The position numbers and the translations under genes are program-made. Below are positions 54,235-64,000 of a DNA stretch of 64,000 bases, in pieces. Below the pieces are notes generated by a model. That model worked only from the letters and a program-made list of their open reading frames with translations, was not told the DNA's origin and searched no databases. Source of the DNA: Periconia sp. R9002 (Eukaryota > Ascomycota > Dothideomycetes > Pleosporales > Periconiaceae); NCBI GenBank assembly GCA_023627715.1, contig JAMAHW010000044.1:124001-188000 (forward strand), given 5' to 3'. Every line of letters begins with the position of its first letter. Position 1 is the first letter of the stretch.

Positions 54235-56025
54235 CTAGTCGACTCTGGCTGCCCTGATATCCGCAACCGGTCCCTTGTAGACCTTTCTTCCCTGAACAAT
54301 ATACATGACCAAGGAGATGATGAAAACGCCCACGAAAAGCACAACCGACCAGTTGAAGTTCTCGAGGGTGACAGGCGTCTCATTTGGCCAGAAGGCCCAG
54401 AAAAACGAGAAGGTGGAGTAGGAAAGACCAACAATATTGACGGGGATGCCCCATTTACCCAAACTCCATCGTGCAGTGGGGACGAGTTCAGGGTGTCTGA
54501 TGCGTCGGTAGAGGACGCATGAAATAGAAACGGCGTAAGTGCTGAACAAGGCGACGACTTGCAGGGAGATGATGGCGTTGAATGCTACGGTCGATCCGAT
54601 GTTGATGAGCGACAGCAACATGGTACACACACAGGTGACGATGATGGCATTAGCAGGAACCTCCTGTCGGGGGTTGACGTGACTAAGCCATTTGCTGAAG
54701 GGCAGACCTTTGTCACGAGCGAAGGCGAACGTTTGACGGGCTGTCGATGCGTTGAAGGAAATGTTGGCGGCAATGATAAGCAGCAGAACGAGAATCGTCA
54801 GCGCGTTAACACCGGCCGTGCTAACGGCGCTCTTGAAAACATAGATAAATGGGTAACCAGAAGGATCGTCGAGCGCGGCCTCAATGTTGTCAATGCTGAA
54901 GAGATAGGTGATAAGGAGAATGATGGCCATAGCGCCATTCCCGATGTAAGACCAGAAGAGTGAGATTGGGACGTAGCGTCCGGCATCGCGCACCTCCTCT
55001 GACATATGCGCTGTCGCGTCACTTCCTGATTATTGGTATCAGCAACGTTTGCAGGGCATTGGGGACATGACCAGATCGCTTACCCAGCATAGCATAAAGA
55101 GCAGTGATCTGCCCCACCATCAAACTTAATCCCATCGTTGGCCACCCTCCTGAATTCGTGAACTCGGTGAAGACGGCTTTCGCGCTCTGATGAGGCGCGA
55201 GAACCCAAAGAGTGATGATGACCGCCAGGAAAACGATGATGTGGATGATCAAGAGACCATTCTGGATCGATGCCCAAATCTCGGAGCCCCAAATATTCAC
55301 TACGCACAAAACGATCACCATGGCAAACACAAACAATGTGCCTTGCCATCGCTGCGGTTCGTAATCCGGGTAGTTGACGACCAGGAGGGCTTGGATAATG
55401 GTGCCCGTCAAAAACGACCCTGACGCATTTCCGGCTTGCCAGGATAGAGTCGACATCCATCCTACGACGTACGAGAGGAATTGTTGTAGGTTTGGTGGCG
55501 CAAACTCAGATACCCAGTGGTATTGCCCGCCGGAGATGGGGGCCATTGATGCCATCTCTGCTAGACTGAGTTCCACGAAGCCAAAACCGACAAATGTCCA
55601 GATATACGACCAGAACACGCCGGCAAGACCTCCATCGATGAGACCCTGGGTGTTTGCGACGAGGAGAAACTCCCATACTGCGGTCAAGATGACTGCGAAA
55701 CTGAGCGCAGACAGTGGACGGTAACTTCTCTAAAGTTATGTCAGCATTGAAGTAAGGTTTGCGCAGGTGCGCGGCACAGCTGTGTTTATTCCAATGTTCA
55801 CTTTTTGGAATACAGTTGCTGACAAGAACTTACCTTCAATTCTTGCACCTTGCCCATCCGCCACATGTCCTTCTGGTCAGACTTGGTGAAGCCTGGCCTG
55901 GCCGGGTTGGCTCTGGAGTAGACATCATCTGCATCGCCGTCTTCCATACCGTCAAGCGTGTATTCGGCCTGTTTATCTGCTATCGCAGAGTTCTGAGCTT
56001 CTGCGCTATCGTTATGCTGCACCAT
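54235..56025 (-). CDS. Amino acid/choline (APC-superfamily) permease
   Basis: Three exons (56025-55834, 55729-55084, 55025-54235; introns 55730-55833 and 55026-55083) give 542 aa. The hydrophilic N-terminus (about 70 aa) ends in WRMGKVQELKRSY, followed by about 12 hydrophobic segments. Family landmarks of fungal GABA/choline-type permeases are SLAEMASMAPISGGQYHWVSEFAPP near helix 2 and MLGSDATAHMSEEVRDA, which is restored only by the second splice. The plasma-membrane location follows from the family. Substrate within amino acids, GABA or choline cannot be decided. Not obviously tied to the cluster. Confidence 0.92.
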
Positions 56026-57675
56026 GGCGATAACCTCCCCTGTGCAGATAAAATCTAAGATCCAATTGCTCCTGGGAGGAACGAAAAAAACGCGACAGGG
56101 AGACGAATGACAGGAAGAAAGAATGGAGGTAGGCTGGCAGCACAGTACCGGTTACTTGGGACTCCCATGCATTTCAATAATCACAGATTTCAAACGCAAT
56201 CCTCGGCATGCAGCAACCCTCTCGCCACGGCCCACGCTCTCGCCTCGAACTACTTTGACGCTCGACCCTGGTATTACCTCACAACAAGCAATTACGCTTA
56301 TTCGTCAAGCGCGCGGGATGAATCCCTCATTGCATATGTCTATACGAAGCGAAGACCGACAAGAGTGGGGAAACGTCGGGATGAAAGTTTGGACGTACAG
56401 TACTGGCTAAGACTACCTCGTACGCTTCCCCGCCAATCATTGCGTTTGCTGTACAAGCGCGACAATCCTTCCACTTCCCGTTATCGGCAAACAAGGACAG
56501 TCGGACTCAGGTTTCAACAGAAATGGAAAACAGTACTTTACGCTTCGTATAGACAAACTCGGCATTCTCATGAATCGCCTACAAAGCTAGTAATCTTCCC
56601 CCGACCCTCATGTTCCCAAGGAATTTAAGCTCCAGACTACTAGTTTGGTGGCCGTCCCATCACGAATATCCACTTGGCCACCGGGCTACACCGTTATACC
56701 CCAGCAAATTCGCTAAGTAGTGCGGATGTTTTACCCAAAACTACCAAGTGGGGTGATACTTCCACCATCAGCAACCGGATCAAGCGTACAGAAACGCATA
56801 AGCGCGTTGCGATATTTTCTTTAGCAATGTACCTTTGTAACTCGAGATGAAAAAGCTTCTCGGCTCTTCCGCCTTGGCTCCGTCCCTCAGAAACCCGGAC
56901 GAAATGATCGGATCAGATGAATGCCGGAGCTTTAAGTGTTTTATTGTTACTGTACTTAACTTAGGCGAAAGGGAGTGGAAACTTGATGCATCCGACATGC
57001 GGGTGACGCCCGAATGATTCATGTACAATCAGCCACGGAACCGCTTTATCGGTCCCGATTACGAGTCGTGAAGAACCTGTCTAAACCCTGATTTAGTATA
57101 TAATTCGTAAAAAAGAGCAGATGTTCGTAACGGCTACGTTGCAACGCGAGAAAAAAAAATCAACCACTGTCTTCCGGAAAGGATTAGTGCAATCAATTGT
57201 ACGCTCCAATCATGATACCAACCTCGTACAATATGCGCCACGGCGTAATTGTTTGCTACAAGGATCCACGAGCACATAAACCACCCAACGTGTGGGACCA
57301 CTACTCAGCTTACGTCTCCCTCCCGCCCGCCCGCGTGTCCGTTTGCCCACTTGCTAGCTCACCTCCTGAAGCTTGCAAAAGACCCTGGGCTGTTCTCTTT
57401 GCTCTTGCCTAGTTGGTCGAAAGGCATGCGATCACCTTTCTGGAACCTGTTGCAGGTTGACTGCCGGTCATCTTACCGGCCAAGCGAAATGCTTTTTCTG
57501 ATTCATCATGCCACGCGCGCACGCTTACCCTCGCATCCCACTCTGAGGCTGGGCATGGAGCCTCACTCCTCCACTAGCCCTTTAAACCTGCACTAGTCCC
57601 CGTACCCACATCATTACTGAACACCCAAACTATTCAGCTTGGCGACTACTCTATGGTAGTGTATGAGGGGACGGC
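56026..57675. other. Intergenic, about 1.65 kb
   Basis: Promoters of the divergent permease and rhodopsin-like genes. A plus-strand frame at 56107-56628 (173 codons, Arg/Ser/Tyr-rich) has no family or domain features and lies within the permease promoter, so it is not called. Nothing else seen. Confidence 0.4.
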
Positions 57676-59168
57676 ATGCCTCAGGAGGATACCTCCACCC
57701 CAACAGGCTTGCCAGAAGGCATTTCGAAGCCACTGGCGAGCATAAATGCCCGCGATCAAAGCGGACTGATCGCCATCTTGACGGCATTTGCGCTCGGCCT
57801 GGTTCTGTTGTCGGTTGCGACGCGAATTTACGCAAGGCACGACTTCCGTTTGTATCGGATTGACGACTTCATCTTTTTCGCTGCTACAGTGCGTATATCC
57901 TCGGGTTATTGTATGAATGTGATGCTGAGTGCGGTAGGGTTTTGCAATCGTTCAGTTTTCACTGGTCTTCGAGCAACTTCGACAAGGCTTGGGAAAGTCG
58001 GAGGATCAAATCTCTCCGACGGCTGTTCCCAAGACACAAAAAGTACATGAGTTTGGTAATCTTCACCTAGAAAAGTATGGGCATTGACTTTTTCTGTAGC
58101 TGGGTTTCGCCGCCGACCTCTTCTACCTTACAGTGCTTTTCCTCTCGAAATGCTGCGTATCGTTCCTTTTCCTGAACCTCACTCCGGGAAGCGCCCATAT
58201 GCGCGCAATCTGGACCACAGTTGCAGCTTCATCGACCTGGTTTATTACCTCAATACTCCTAGAGGCCATCCGCTGTAATCCCTCTCATCCCTGGACCGAT
58301 GATGTGACGACATGCACCAACGCCTTTGTGCGATGGGCCGTCATCGCTGCATTGGACGCCGCCATAGAACTTGCACTCGTCGCCAATGCCATCTACATAG
58401 TCTTCGATCTGCAGATGGCGCTCAAGAGTAAATTCATTGTGATAATGGCGTTTTCATGGCGAATACCGTAATTCCTTGCCCAGTCACCCTCTCGTACAAT
58501 AGCGCTCTAGCTAATTATTCCATAGGAACATTGCCTTCACAATCACCCGTACCGTTTTTCTCAGCCAACCCCTCGAACCCTCTTCCTCACATATCTGGAA
58601 CTCGCGCGTCGTGAGCGCTACGGAACTCTCCATCGGCTACACAATTCTTGCTACCGTAGTCCCTTACCTCAAGCCGTTCATGATGGCGTACGAGCGCCCT
58701 GTGACATCACACCCGTCGAATTATCCATCATCTAACAGTACACGTTTTAAACTCTCCAAAATCGACGCAAATAACTCCCAAAGAACGAGTTCAGCGCTGA
58801 GGACTATGGATCTGGAAGACGAAGGTGCCCTTATAGAGGATCATCAGGTGACACTAGTCCCCAGTGTCCCACAAGTCAAGAAAAGAAGACGGTCAGCAGT
58901 AAAATTAGGAAGACTGAGGCCGGAGCGAACAAAATATGAAGTCTCAGCGTCAGCTTCGGCGGCGGGAGACAAGGGACACGAGAGGAGTGAACATGGAAGC
59001 CAGGATAGCGAGCAGATGATCATCACAAAGGGAGTTGAATGGAGCGTGAAATACCACAACGATGATAGGGCAGCGAAAGACGGGCGCCATAGTGTGGCTG
59101 AGACGGAAGAAAGTGTGGTAGCAACGCAGGGTCCGGATGATATTACCACCGTACGATCCCAGCTTTAG
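57676..59168 (+). CDS. Rhodopsin-like seven-helix integral membrane protein
   Basis: Four exons (57676-57888, 57938-58042, 58100-58467, 58526-59168; introns of 49, 57 and 58 nt) give 442 aa. Seven hydrophobic helices can be followed: AILTAFALGLVLLSVATRIY, the DDFIFFAATGFAIVQF helix with its Asp pair after R-x-Y-R-I, LFYLTVLFLSKCCVSFLFL, the TTVAASSTWFITSILL helix, VIAALDAAIELALVANAIY, the FIVIMAFSWRIPNIAFTI helix and ELSIGYTILATVVPYLKPF. The 120-residue cytoplasmic tail is charged and Ser-rich. This is the layout of the large fungal family of unknown function related to PTH11-like receptors, without the CFEM domain. Role in sensing is only a family-level guess. Confidence 0.88.
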
Positions 59169-59546
59169 ACACGCAGGTGAGAAAAGGCTCTCCCTGTTTA
59201 TTTGCTATCTATAACGGTGTTATGTTTCATTGCAAGCGTTCGAGCGTTAGGTAGCATTTAGATTCACGAATAGAGAAAAGTATTTCGTTTGCGTTTCCTG
59301 GCGAGAGTTCAGGGATCGTTTGTACGACATAGAGTCAGAGGCTGCTATGTATCCATAGAAAGGTGGCGCAGCGTCCCCCCGCATCCAAATGAACAATGAA
59401 ATTCCTGGCATACAGAAAGACATTTGTATATATTACCCCTTCTCGCTGACCCTCGAATTACCGAATCCACATTATCGAGTAGTGTACAATTTATTGCATC
59501 GATCGAGAAAACAGCCGAGCCTCTCCAGTTACGTCTGCCGCAAAAC
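59169..59546. other. Short intergenic stretch
   Basis: 3' flank of the membrane-protein gene and leader of the next ORF. Nothing specific seen. Confidence 0.4.
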
Positions 59547-60212
59547 ATGTTGGCCGCAGTCGCGTGCTGTACGCGTGTCAGACCGGTCTTACACCGTGGT
59601 CTTTCTTTTGCGATTTTCCGTTATAAAACACCCAGTACCTTATCTCACCCAGCATCAAATGCATCCAGGGTCTCGATCCAAGGACAAGCCTTCCACACCA
59701 ATCGCGAGAATCCACTTCTAAAGCACGTTGGCGTTCCAACCGGCAACCGCTTCATCACTCAGAAATGCCGGGGTCTCGCGCAAAACCGGACTCTCGTTTG
59801 CAATCTCAAGACTGGCAACAACCTAGATCGGCGGGTCCGGGGATATTACATCCCCACTGACGTGTACGCGAACGTTAAGCAAGAATACGAAACGAAAAGA
59901 GCGGAAGTCGAACAATGGCTGTGGAACACCATTGGTAAGAAATACCCGAGCATCCAGCCTGGCGTGAAGAAAAGGTTTTACTGTTATATCCTGAAGGAAA
60001 AAGACGCGTGCGTTGGAAGGTCAACATTGATACCTAGCGAGGAGGTGGCACTTGACTTCATACGTGATAACTACACGTCCTACAGACACGAGATGCATTA
60101 TAGGAGCAAGAAAAGATTGAGAAGGAGCGAAAGGGAGCGCAGGAAGACTGATCGAATTCTGGCCACATGGCATGGGAAGAGTATGGGCAAGAGCTTGAAA
60201 GAACCATGTTAG
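59547..60212 (+). CDS. Hypothetical basic protein with possible mitochondrial presequence
   Basis: Single exon of 221 aa from MLAAVACCTRVRPVLHRG; the frame is open 41 codons further upstream. The chosen start gives an Arg-rich, acid-free, amphipathic N-terminus typical of a mitochondrial targeting peptide. The middle part (YYIPTDVYANVKQEYETKRAEVEQWLWNTIGKKYP) looks folded, and the end is very basic (KKRLRRSERERRKTDRIL), suggesting RNA or ribosome contact. I do not recognise a family. It could be a divergent mitochondrial ribosomal or RNA-binding protein; that is a guess from composition. Confidence 0.5.
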   Translation: MLAAVACCTRVRPVLHRGLSFAIFRYKTPSTLSHPASNASRVSIQGQAFHTNRENPLLKHVGVPTGNRFITQKCRGLAQNRTLVCNLKTGNNLDRRVRGYYIPTDVYANVKQEYETKRAEVEQWLWNTIGKKYPSIQPGVKKRFYCYILKEKDACVGRSTLIPSEEVALDFIRDNYTSYRHEMHYRSKKRLRRSERERRKTDRILATWHGKSMGKSLKEPC

Positions 60213-61041
60213 AAGATAGTTCGTAACTGATAGAGGTATTCATTGGTACAGCTGCGCTGCCAATCGAGAGGGAATATTTCTTTCTGTAGTCATGATAAAT
60301 ATGAACAGGTTTTCCATCAATGTTGTGAGAACGCGCCATCGACACAAAGCTACCTTTCTTCAATAGCAATCTTGAATAAGCCTAATAAGAAGCGGTCCTA
60401 TATACATTGCTCAAGTCAGAATGAATATAGACGACTTGTCTAAATATAAATCTACTAGATGACTATCACCCTGTACAATCACAGACAGAAGCTAATCCCA
60501 GGATCCGTGTCACAAAACATACCCGGCTCACTCACCTTACATCACCCACCCAACGGACAATTCTGCACAGTCCACTCTCCGCAAACCGACGTTACATTAC
60601 CACCATTGAAGACACATTAGTGCGTAATGGCCTTCAGAGGGCTTCGAAATGTTTGGAGGGGTTAAAGTTCCGGGACGGCAGGGTGCATTGCCTACGCCGC
60701 AGACGAGCGTCTGTCCGGAGTACTCTTTAATTTACCGGCTAAAGGGGCCCATACTTCTGGAAAACGATGAGTTTAGGGCGTTTCGTCATTGAATGAATGG
60801 AAATATGAAGTTGAAAGCGTAGTATGGAAGGGGGAACCGGATACCTGTCGGTCTGCCTTTGTCCTTAATAGTGGCACAGCTTAGCATCGAAGAGCGCACC
60901 CACTCCAGAACTCTGCTTCTGCGCTCGATCTCTTTACCTCAGATCTTCTCTCTGCTTGTTGAAACGTTCTTGTCAGGATAAGGGTAAGGTTTATTGATGC
61001 CAACCTGGCTTTATTGTGTTTGAGAGAAGCTATATTTCGCG
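60213..61041. other. Intergenic, about 830 bp
   Basis: AT-rich first half, then mixed; promoter of the sulfotransferase-like gene. No other feature recognised. Confidence 0.45.
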
Positions 61042-62061
61042 ATGACTTCGCAACCGAGACTCATCGATACTCTTCCCCCGGCGAACAGGCAGAAGCCAAT
61101 GGAGATACTGGCTTTGGGATTCAGTAGAACTGGTTGGTCCCCCTTTTTGCGTTAACAAATCGTTCGCTGACCCCTACCAGGAACGATGTGTACGTCCCGG
61201 TGCCCTTGGCATTGAAATTGAAGCTGATGTCGGAAGCTCTGAAGAGAGCACTCGAAAAGCTTGGATATAGTGTATATCATATGGAAGAGTGTGTCACTAG
61301 ATGGCAGGAAAAGCACATACACCTCTTCGAGGAAGCCACGAGAGCGAAGTTGCTAGGCCAGGGCAAACTGTGGACTGGTGCTGAACTTGATAAAGTCCTT
61401 CAGAACTACACGGTCAGTATGACTAACCTGGAAAAGCTCCATTGATAACTCGTTTTTTCTCTAGGCGATTGAAGATATCCCTTGTCTCCACTTTGTCGAC
61501 GAGCTCCTAGAGTATTATCCGGAAGCGAAGGTCATACTGACCACACGAGACATCGACTCTTGGCAGAAGTCGGTAGAGAAGTCGATCTTCGCGATCGTCA
61601 AAATGCGAATACTTCCATTTATGAGCGCCATCGACCCGGTAAGATCTCTATACTTGGACTCCAGATTCATCGCCACTCACTTCGTTGTGCGACAGCTTCT
61701 ATGGCGACCATACTTCTTCCTTCTCAAGTCGAGCGTGGATGCATGGACAGATGGTGACATGTCCAACACGGAGGCTTTGCGACGCACCTACACAGAGCAC
61801 TACGCAAATGTACGTTCGAAGGTACCCTCAGAAAAATTACTCAACTTTCACCCCAAAGACGGCTGGGCGCCGCTTTGCGATTTTCTAGGAAAAGAGGCCC
61901 CGAAAGACGAGCCGTTCCCACGGGTTAATGAGGCTGCGTCGACGGTGAACCTACACTACTTCATTGTGGTCTTGAGGCTATGGCAAATTGGACAGAAGTA
62001 CCTTGGAATGGTTGCTGCCGTGGGTATCGCGTATGGACTAGCACGCTGGTCAAGGAATTAA
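61042..62061 (+). CDS. Sulfotransferase-family P-loop protein (Sulfotransfer_4-like)
   Basis: Four exons: 61042-61132, a 9-nt micro-exon 61181-61189, 61237-61412 and 61465-62061, giving 290 aa. Only with the micro-exon does the P-loop read LGFSRTGTMSLKRALEKLGY, the family's PAPS-binding motif (GxxRTGTxSLK). Introns are 48, 47 and 52 nt, each with GT..AG ends. Further family blocks are YHMEE, the FVDELLEYYPEAKVILTTRD strand with the 3'-phosphate-binding region, and EKLLNFHPKDGWAPLCDFLG. A C-terminal hydrophobic stretch (MVAAVGIAYGLARW) suggests membrane association. Fungal members are common and mostly uncharacterised; transfer of sulfate is not proven for this branch. No link to the cluster is visible. 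Confidence 0.85.
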
Positions 62062-64000
62062 AATGGAAGCTTCGTTATGTAATTATGAAATGGCATTTCA
62101 CGGCGGCGAGCAAGACCGGAGAATAGTGAATCGAGACTTTGGCTGAGAGTGTCGAATCAGCAGCGAAGATAATATTCCGATGTCACTCCTCAGAGAGTTG
62201 ATGCTTCACTATTGAGAACTTTGGTATAAGCGCTAAAAGGAGATGGAGCAAGCTGTTTGCCTTGTTATCGCACATGAATCCGACGCACAGAGATCCGCCG
62301 AGCTACAGTGAACTCTGCCTTTCCTGGCCTGCCCTTGGGTTCCCGACACGTAAGGCAAACTTCTAGATCTGATTCTAGGTAACGGAAAATGCAATGCACA
62401 TCATGGAATGTCCAACAAACAGTTTAGCCTAAATAATGAAGTCCTCGTGGTGGATTCAGACACACCTGACTTGAATCAGCCATTGCCCTATGCTTGCCAC
62501 TCATCCCATTGTAGTTGCGGCACAGTTGCATGCTTGTGTGAGATGACGAGTTTGATTCGCAAAACAATATTAGGTCCATGCCAGGATAGTCATCCCAAAG
62601 GTCCCTTGCAGATCTTGTGTTCAATGTTGAAACAATATCTAGCAGTTTTTAGACAGATACACTCATATAAATATGGTTTTGCAGTATGAACAATACCAAC
62701 ACTGAATTTGCTTCCCAGTATATTCCAAAATTTTCCGTATGAAATTACGAACCACGTGACCCGTCCCGGGTATTCCTCGGCTTGTTCAATCAAATCGCGA
62801 ACAATTTGAACCGAAGCTCTCGTCATCTCCCTCCATCCTCACGTACCCGAACCTTTGCCCATTGGCTTCGCGGTGGCTATGTTCTCTGCGATATATTTGG
62901 TCTTGCGACGATAATGTAACGCGTTCATTCACAGTATTCATCAATGCGTCGAAGAAACCTGTGTGATCAATTGATCTCAAGTGCTCTCTGCATTCAACAC
63001 ATCTCCGATCCGTCTTGTCAAACGTCGCGCTATACAGTTATACGCGTCCTATTTGCCTTACCCTATACCAGCATCCCATTGAAACAGGGAAATGTCAAAA
63101 TAGTTCTCGAAACCTGATATTGCAATGCCCTACGCGGTTCGTTCACCAGCCGGGCTAGATGCAGAGGACTCGACTATTGTGAGGTGATAGCTTTCCCGTC
63201 AGACGAAGGGCAAGCCCTCAATGGGTAAGTCATCTTAACTTTGGTAGCTGAAGTTCGTTGTAGATATCGGTCCAGTTGTACCTCCACTTGCCCTTCTGTA
63301 GTGGCAACCCAGTTTGAAACAAGACTACTTCCACGCACACCAACAAGCCGGCTGCGACGACGCTGTTACCGTAAATCATATACATGAGTTAGAGTACAGA
63401 ATTCCGAGCGTCGACGAGATATATCGTATCCTATTTATCTGCGACAAGATGGCATGGAACACATATGAGCGTAGGATGATGGACAATGCGCACCACATCG
63501 CTGCGGAACACGTTAAGGGGGGAAAATAAGCAGGAGAAACACTGTGGAATAGATCAGATTATGCGATTGGAAGGATTTCACAATCTATCAAAGCTGCGCT
63601 TCCAGCATTTGCATCAAGAAAGGGACCCGCTCAAGTCCTACCTGAAAGCTCGGTCTCGCCGTCAGAAGACTCTACGGATGCGTGCTCTTGGGTGAAATTT
63701 CACCGCCATCACCACCTGCATCGGTATTGGAACTCAGGGAACAAAACCTTAATTGAATTATTCCACATGAATGAAGTAGTATACCTTGGCAGAATAAATT
63801 CCACGTTAGCAACTCCCTCCAGAACATCGGAACATCGAAAGATGCCCATGTGAAGCTTGACTCCCACTCAGATCACTAGCTTGCGAGTTCATCGTGCTCT
63901 TAGCCCCACTCTACGCGCTTTAGATTTGTAGAAATTGAATAGTTACTCTCATATTGAGCAAAGTTTTATGATATTGTGTTAGGATGCGTTATGGAACGAA
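62062..64000. other. Right end of window, no supported gene
   Basis: About 1.9 kb. A plus-strand frame at 63314-63529 without ATG (contains NHIHELEYRIPSVDEIYRIL) could be an exon of an unrecognised gene starting near 63123, but splice sites and family are unclear. A minus-strand and a plus-strand ORF at 62.4-62.8 kb have no features. Confidence 0.35.

Noticed and set aside
56107..56628. 173-codon plus-strand ORF in the permease upstream region
   Set aside because: No domain, biased composition and overlap with the expected promoter; probably chance.
1..64000. CRISPR arrays, transposons, long inverted or direct repeats
   Set aside because: None seen by eye; the genome is fungal, and no transposase, reverse transcriptase or terminal repeat structure was recognised.

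Overview
The window is nuclear DNA from a filamentous ascomycete (Pezizomycotina). Nearly every multi-exon gene has short introns of 47-106 bp with GT..AG ends and CTRAY-like branch points. Intergenic gaps are 0.3-2.4 kb, and the families present are typical of moulds: a Zn2Cys6 activator, a HET domain, a seven-helix rhodopsin-like protein and a split fungal fatty acid synthase. I cannot name the genus.

Positions 1 to about 36.2 kb form the right part of a secondary-metabolite gene cluster. It opens with the C-terminal end of a non-reducing polyketide synthase (ACP plus Claisen-cyclase-type thioesterase; the rest lies left of the window). The tailoring genes are an SDR, two carboxymuconolactone-decarboxylase-like proteins, two FAD aromatic hydroxylases, a Dabb/EthD-type small barrel protein, a DUF1772 anthrone-oxygenase-like membrane protein, a trans-enoyl-reductase-like MDR protein, an O-methyltransferase and an extradiol-type VOC protein. 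The cluster carries its own regulators: an AflR-like Zn2Cys6 protein and an AflS/AflJ-like degenerate methyltransferase. Both subunits of a dedicated fatty acid synthase are transcribed divergently from a 244-bp shared promoter. A dedicated FAS pair, a TE-ended NR-PKS and an AflR/AflS pair are the signature of a polyketide primed with a short fatty acyl (hexanoyl-type) starter, as in norsolorinic acid, sterigmatocystin and aflatoxin pathways. The anthrone oxygenase points to an anthraquinone. The remaining tailoring set (hydroxylases, extradiol-type protein, CMD-like proteins) is not the aflatoxin set and suggests ring opening or rearrangement of the aromatic core. The starter-unit and ring-cleavage statements are inference.

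Positions 37.3-45.0 kb hold a secreted dipeptidyl-peptidase-5-type peptidase, a cytochrome P450 and an aldo-keto reductase. The last two could be pathway genes beyond an unrelated gene, or plain neighbours. From 45.1 kb rightwards the genes look unrelated to the cluster: a HET-domain protein, a degenerate RNase III-fold protein, a Pro/Thr-rich orphan, an F-box protein, an amino-acid/choline-type permease, a rhodopsin-like membrane protein, a possibly mitochondrial orphan and a sulfotransferase-family P-loop protein whose P-loop seems to be completed by a 9-nt micro-exon.

Exon boundaries were deduced by eye from splice consensus, reading phase and conserved motifs; no transcript evidence was available.
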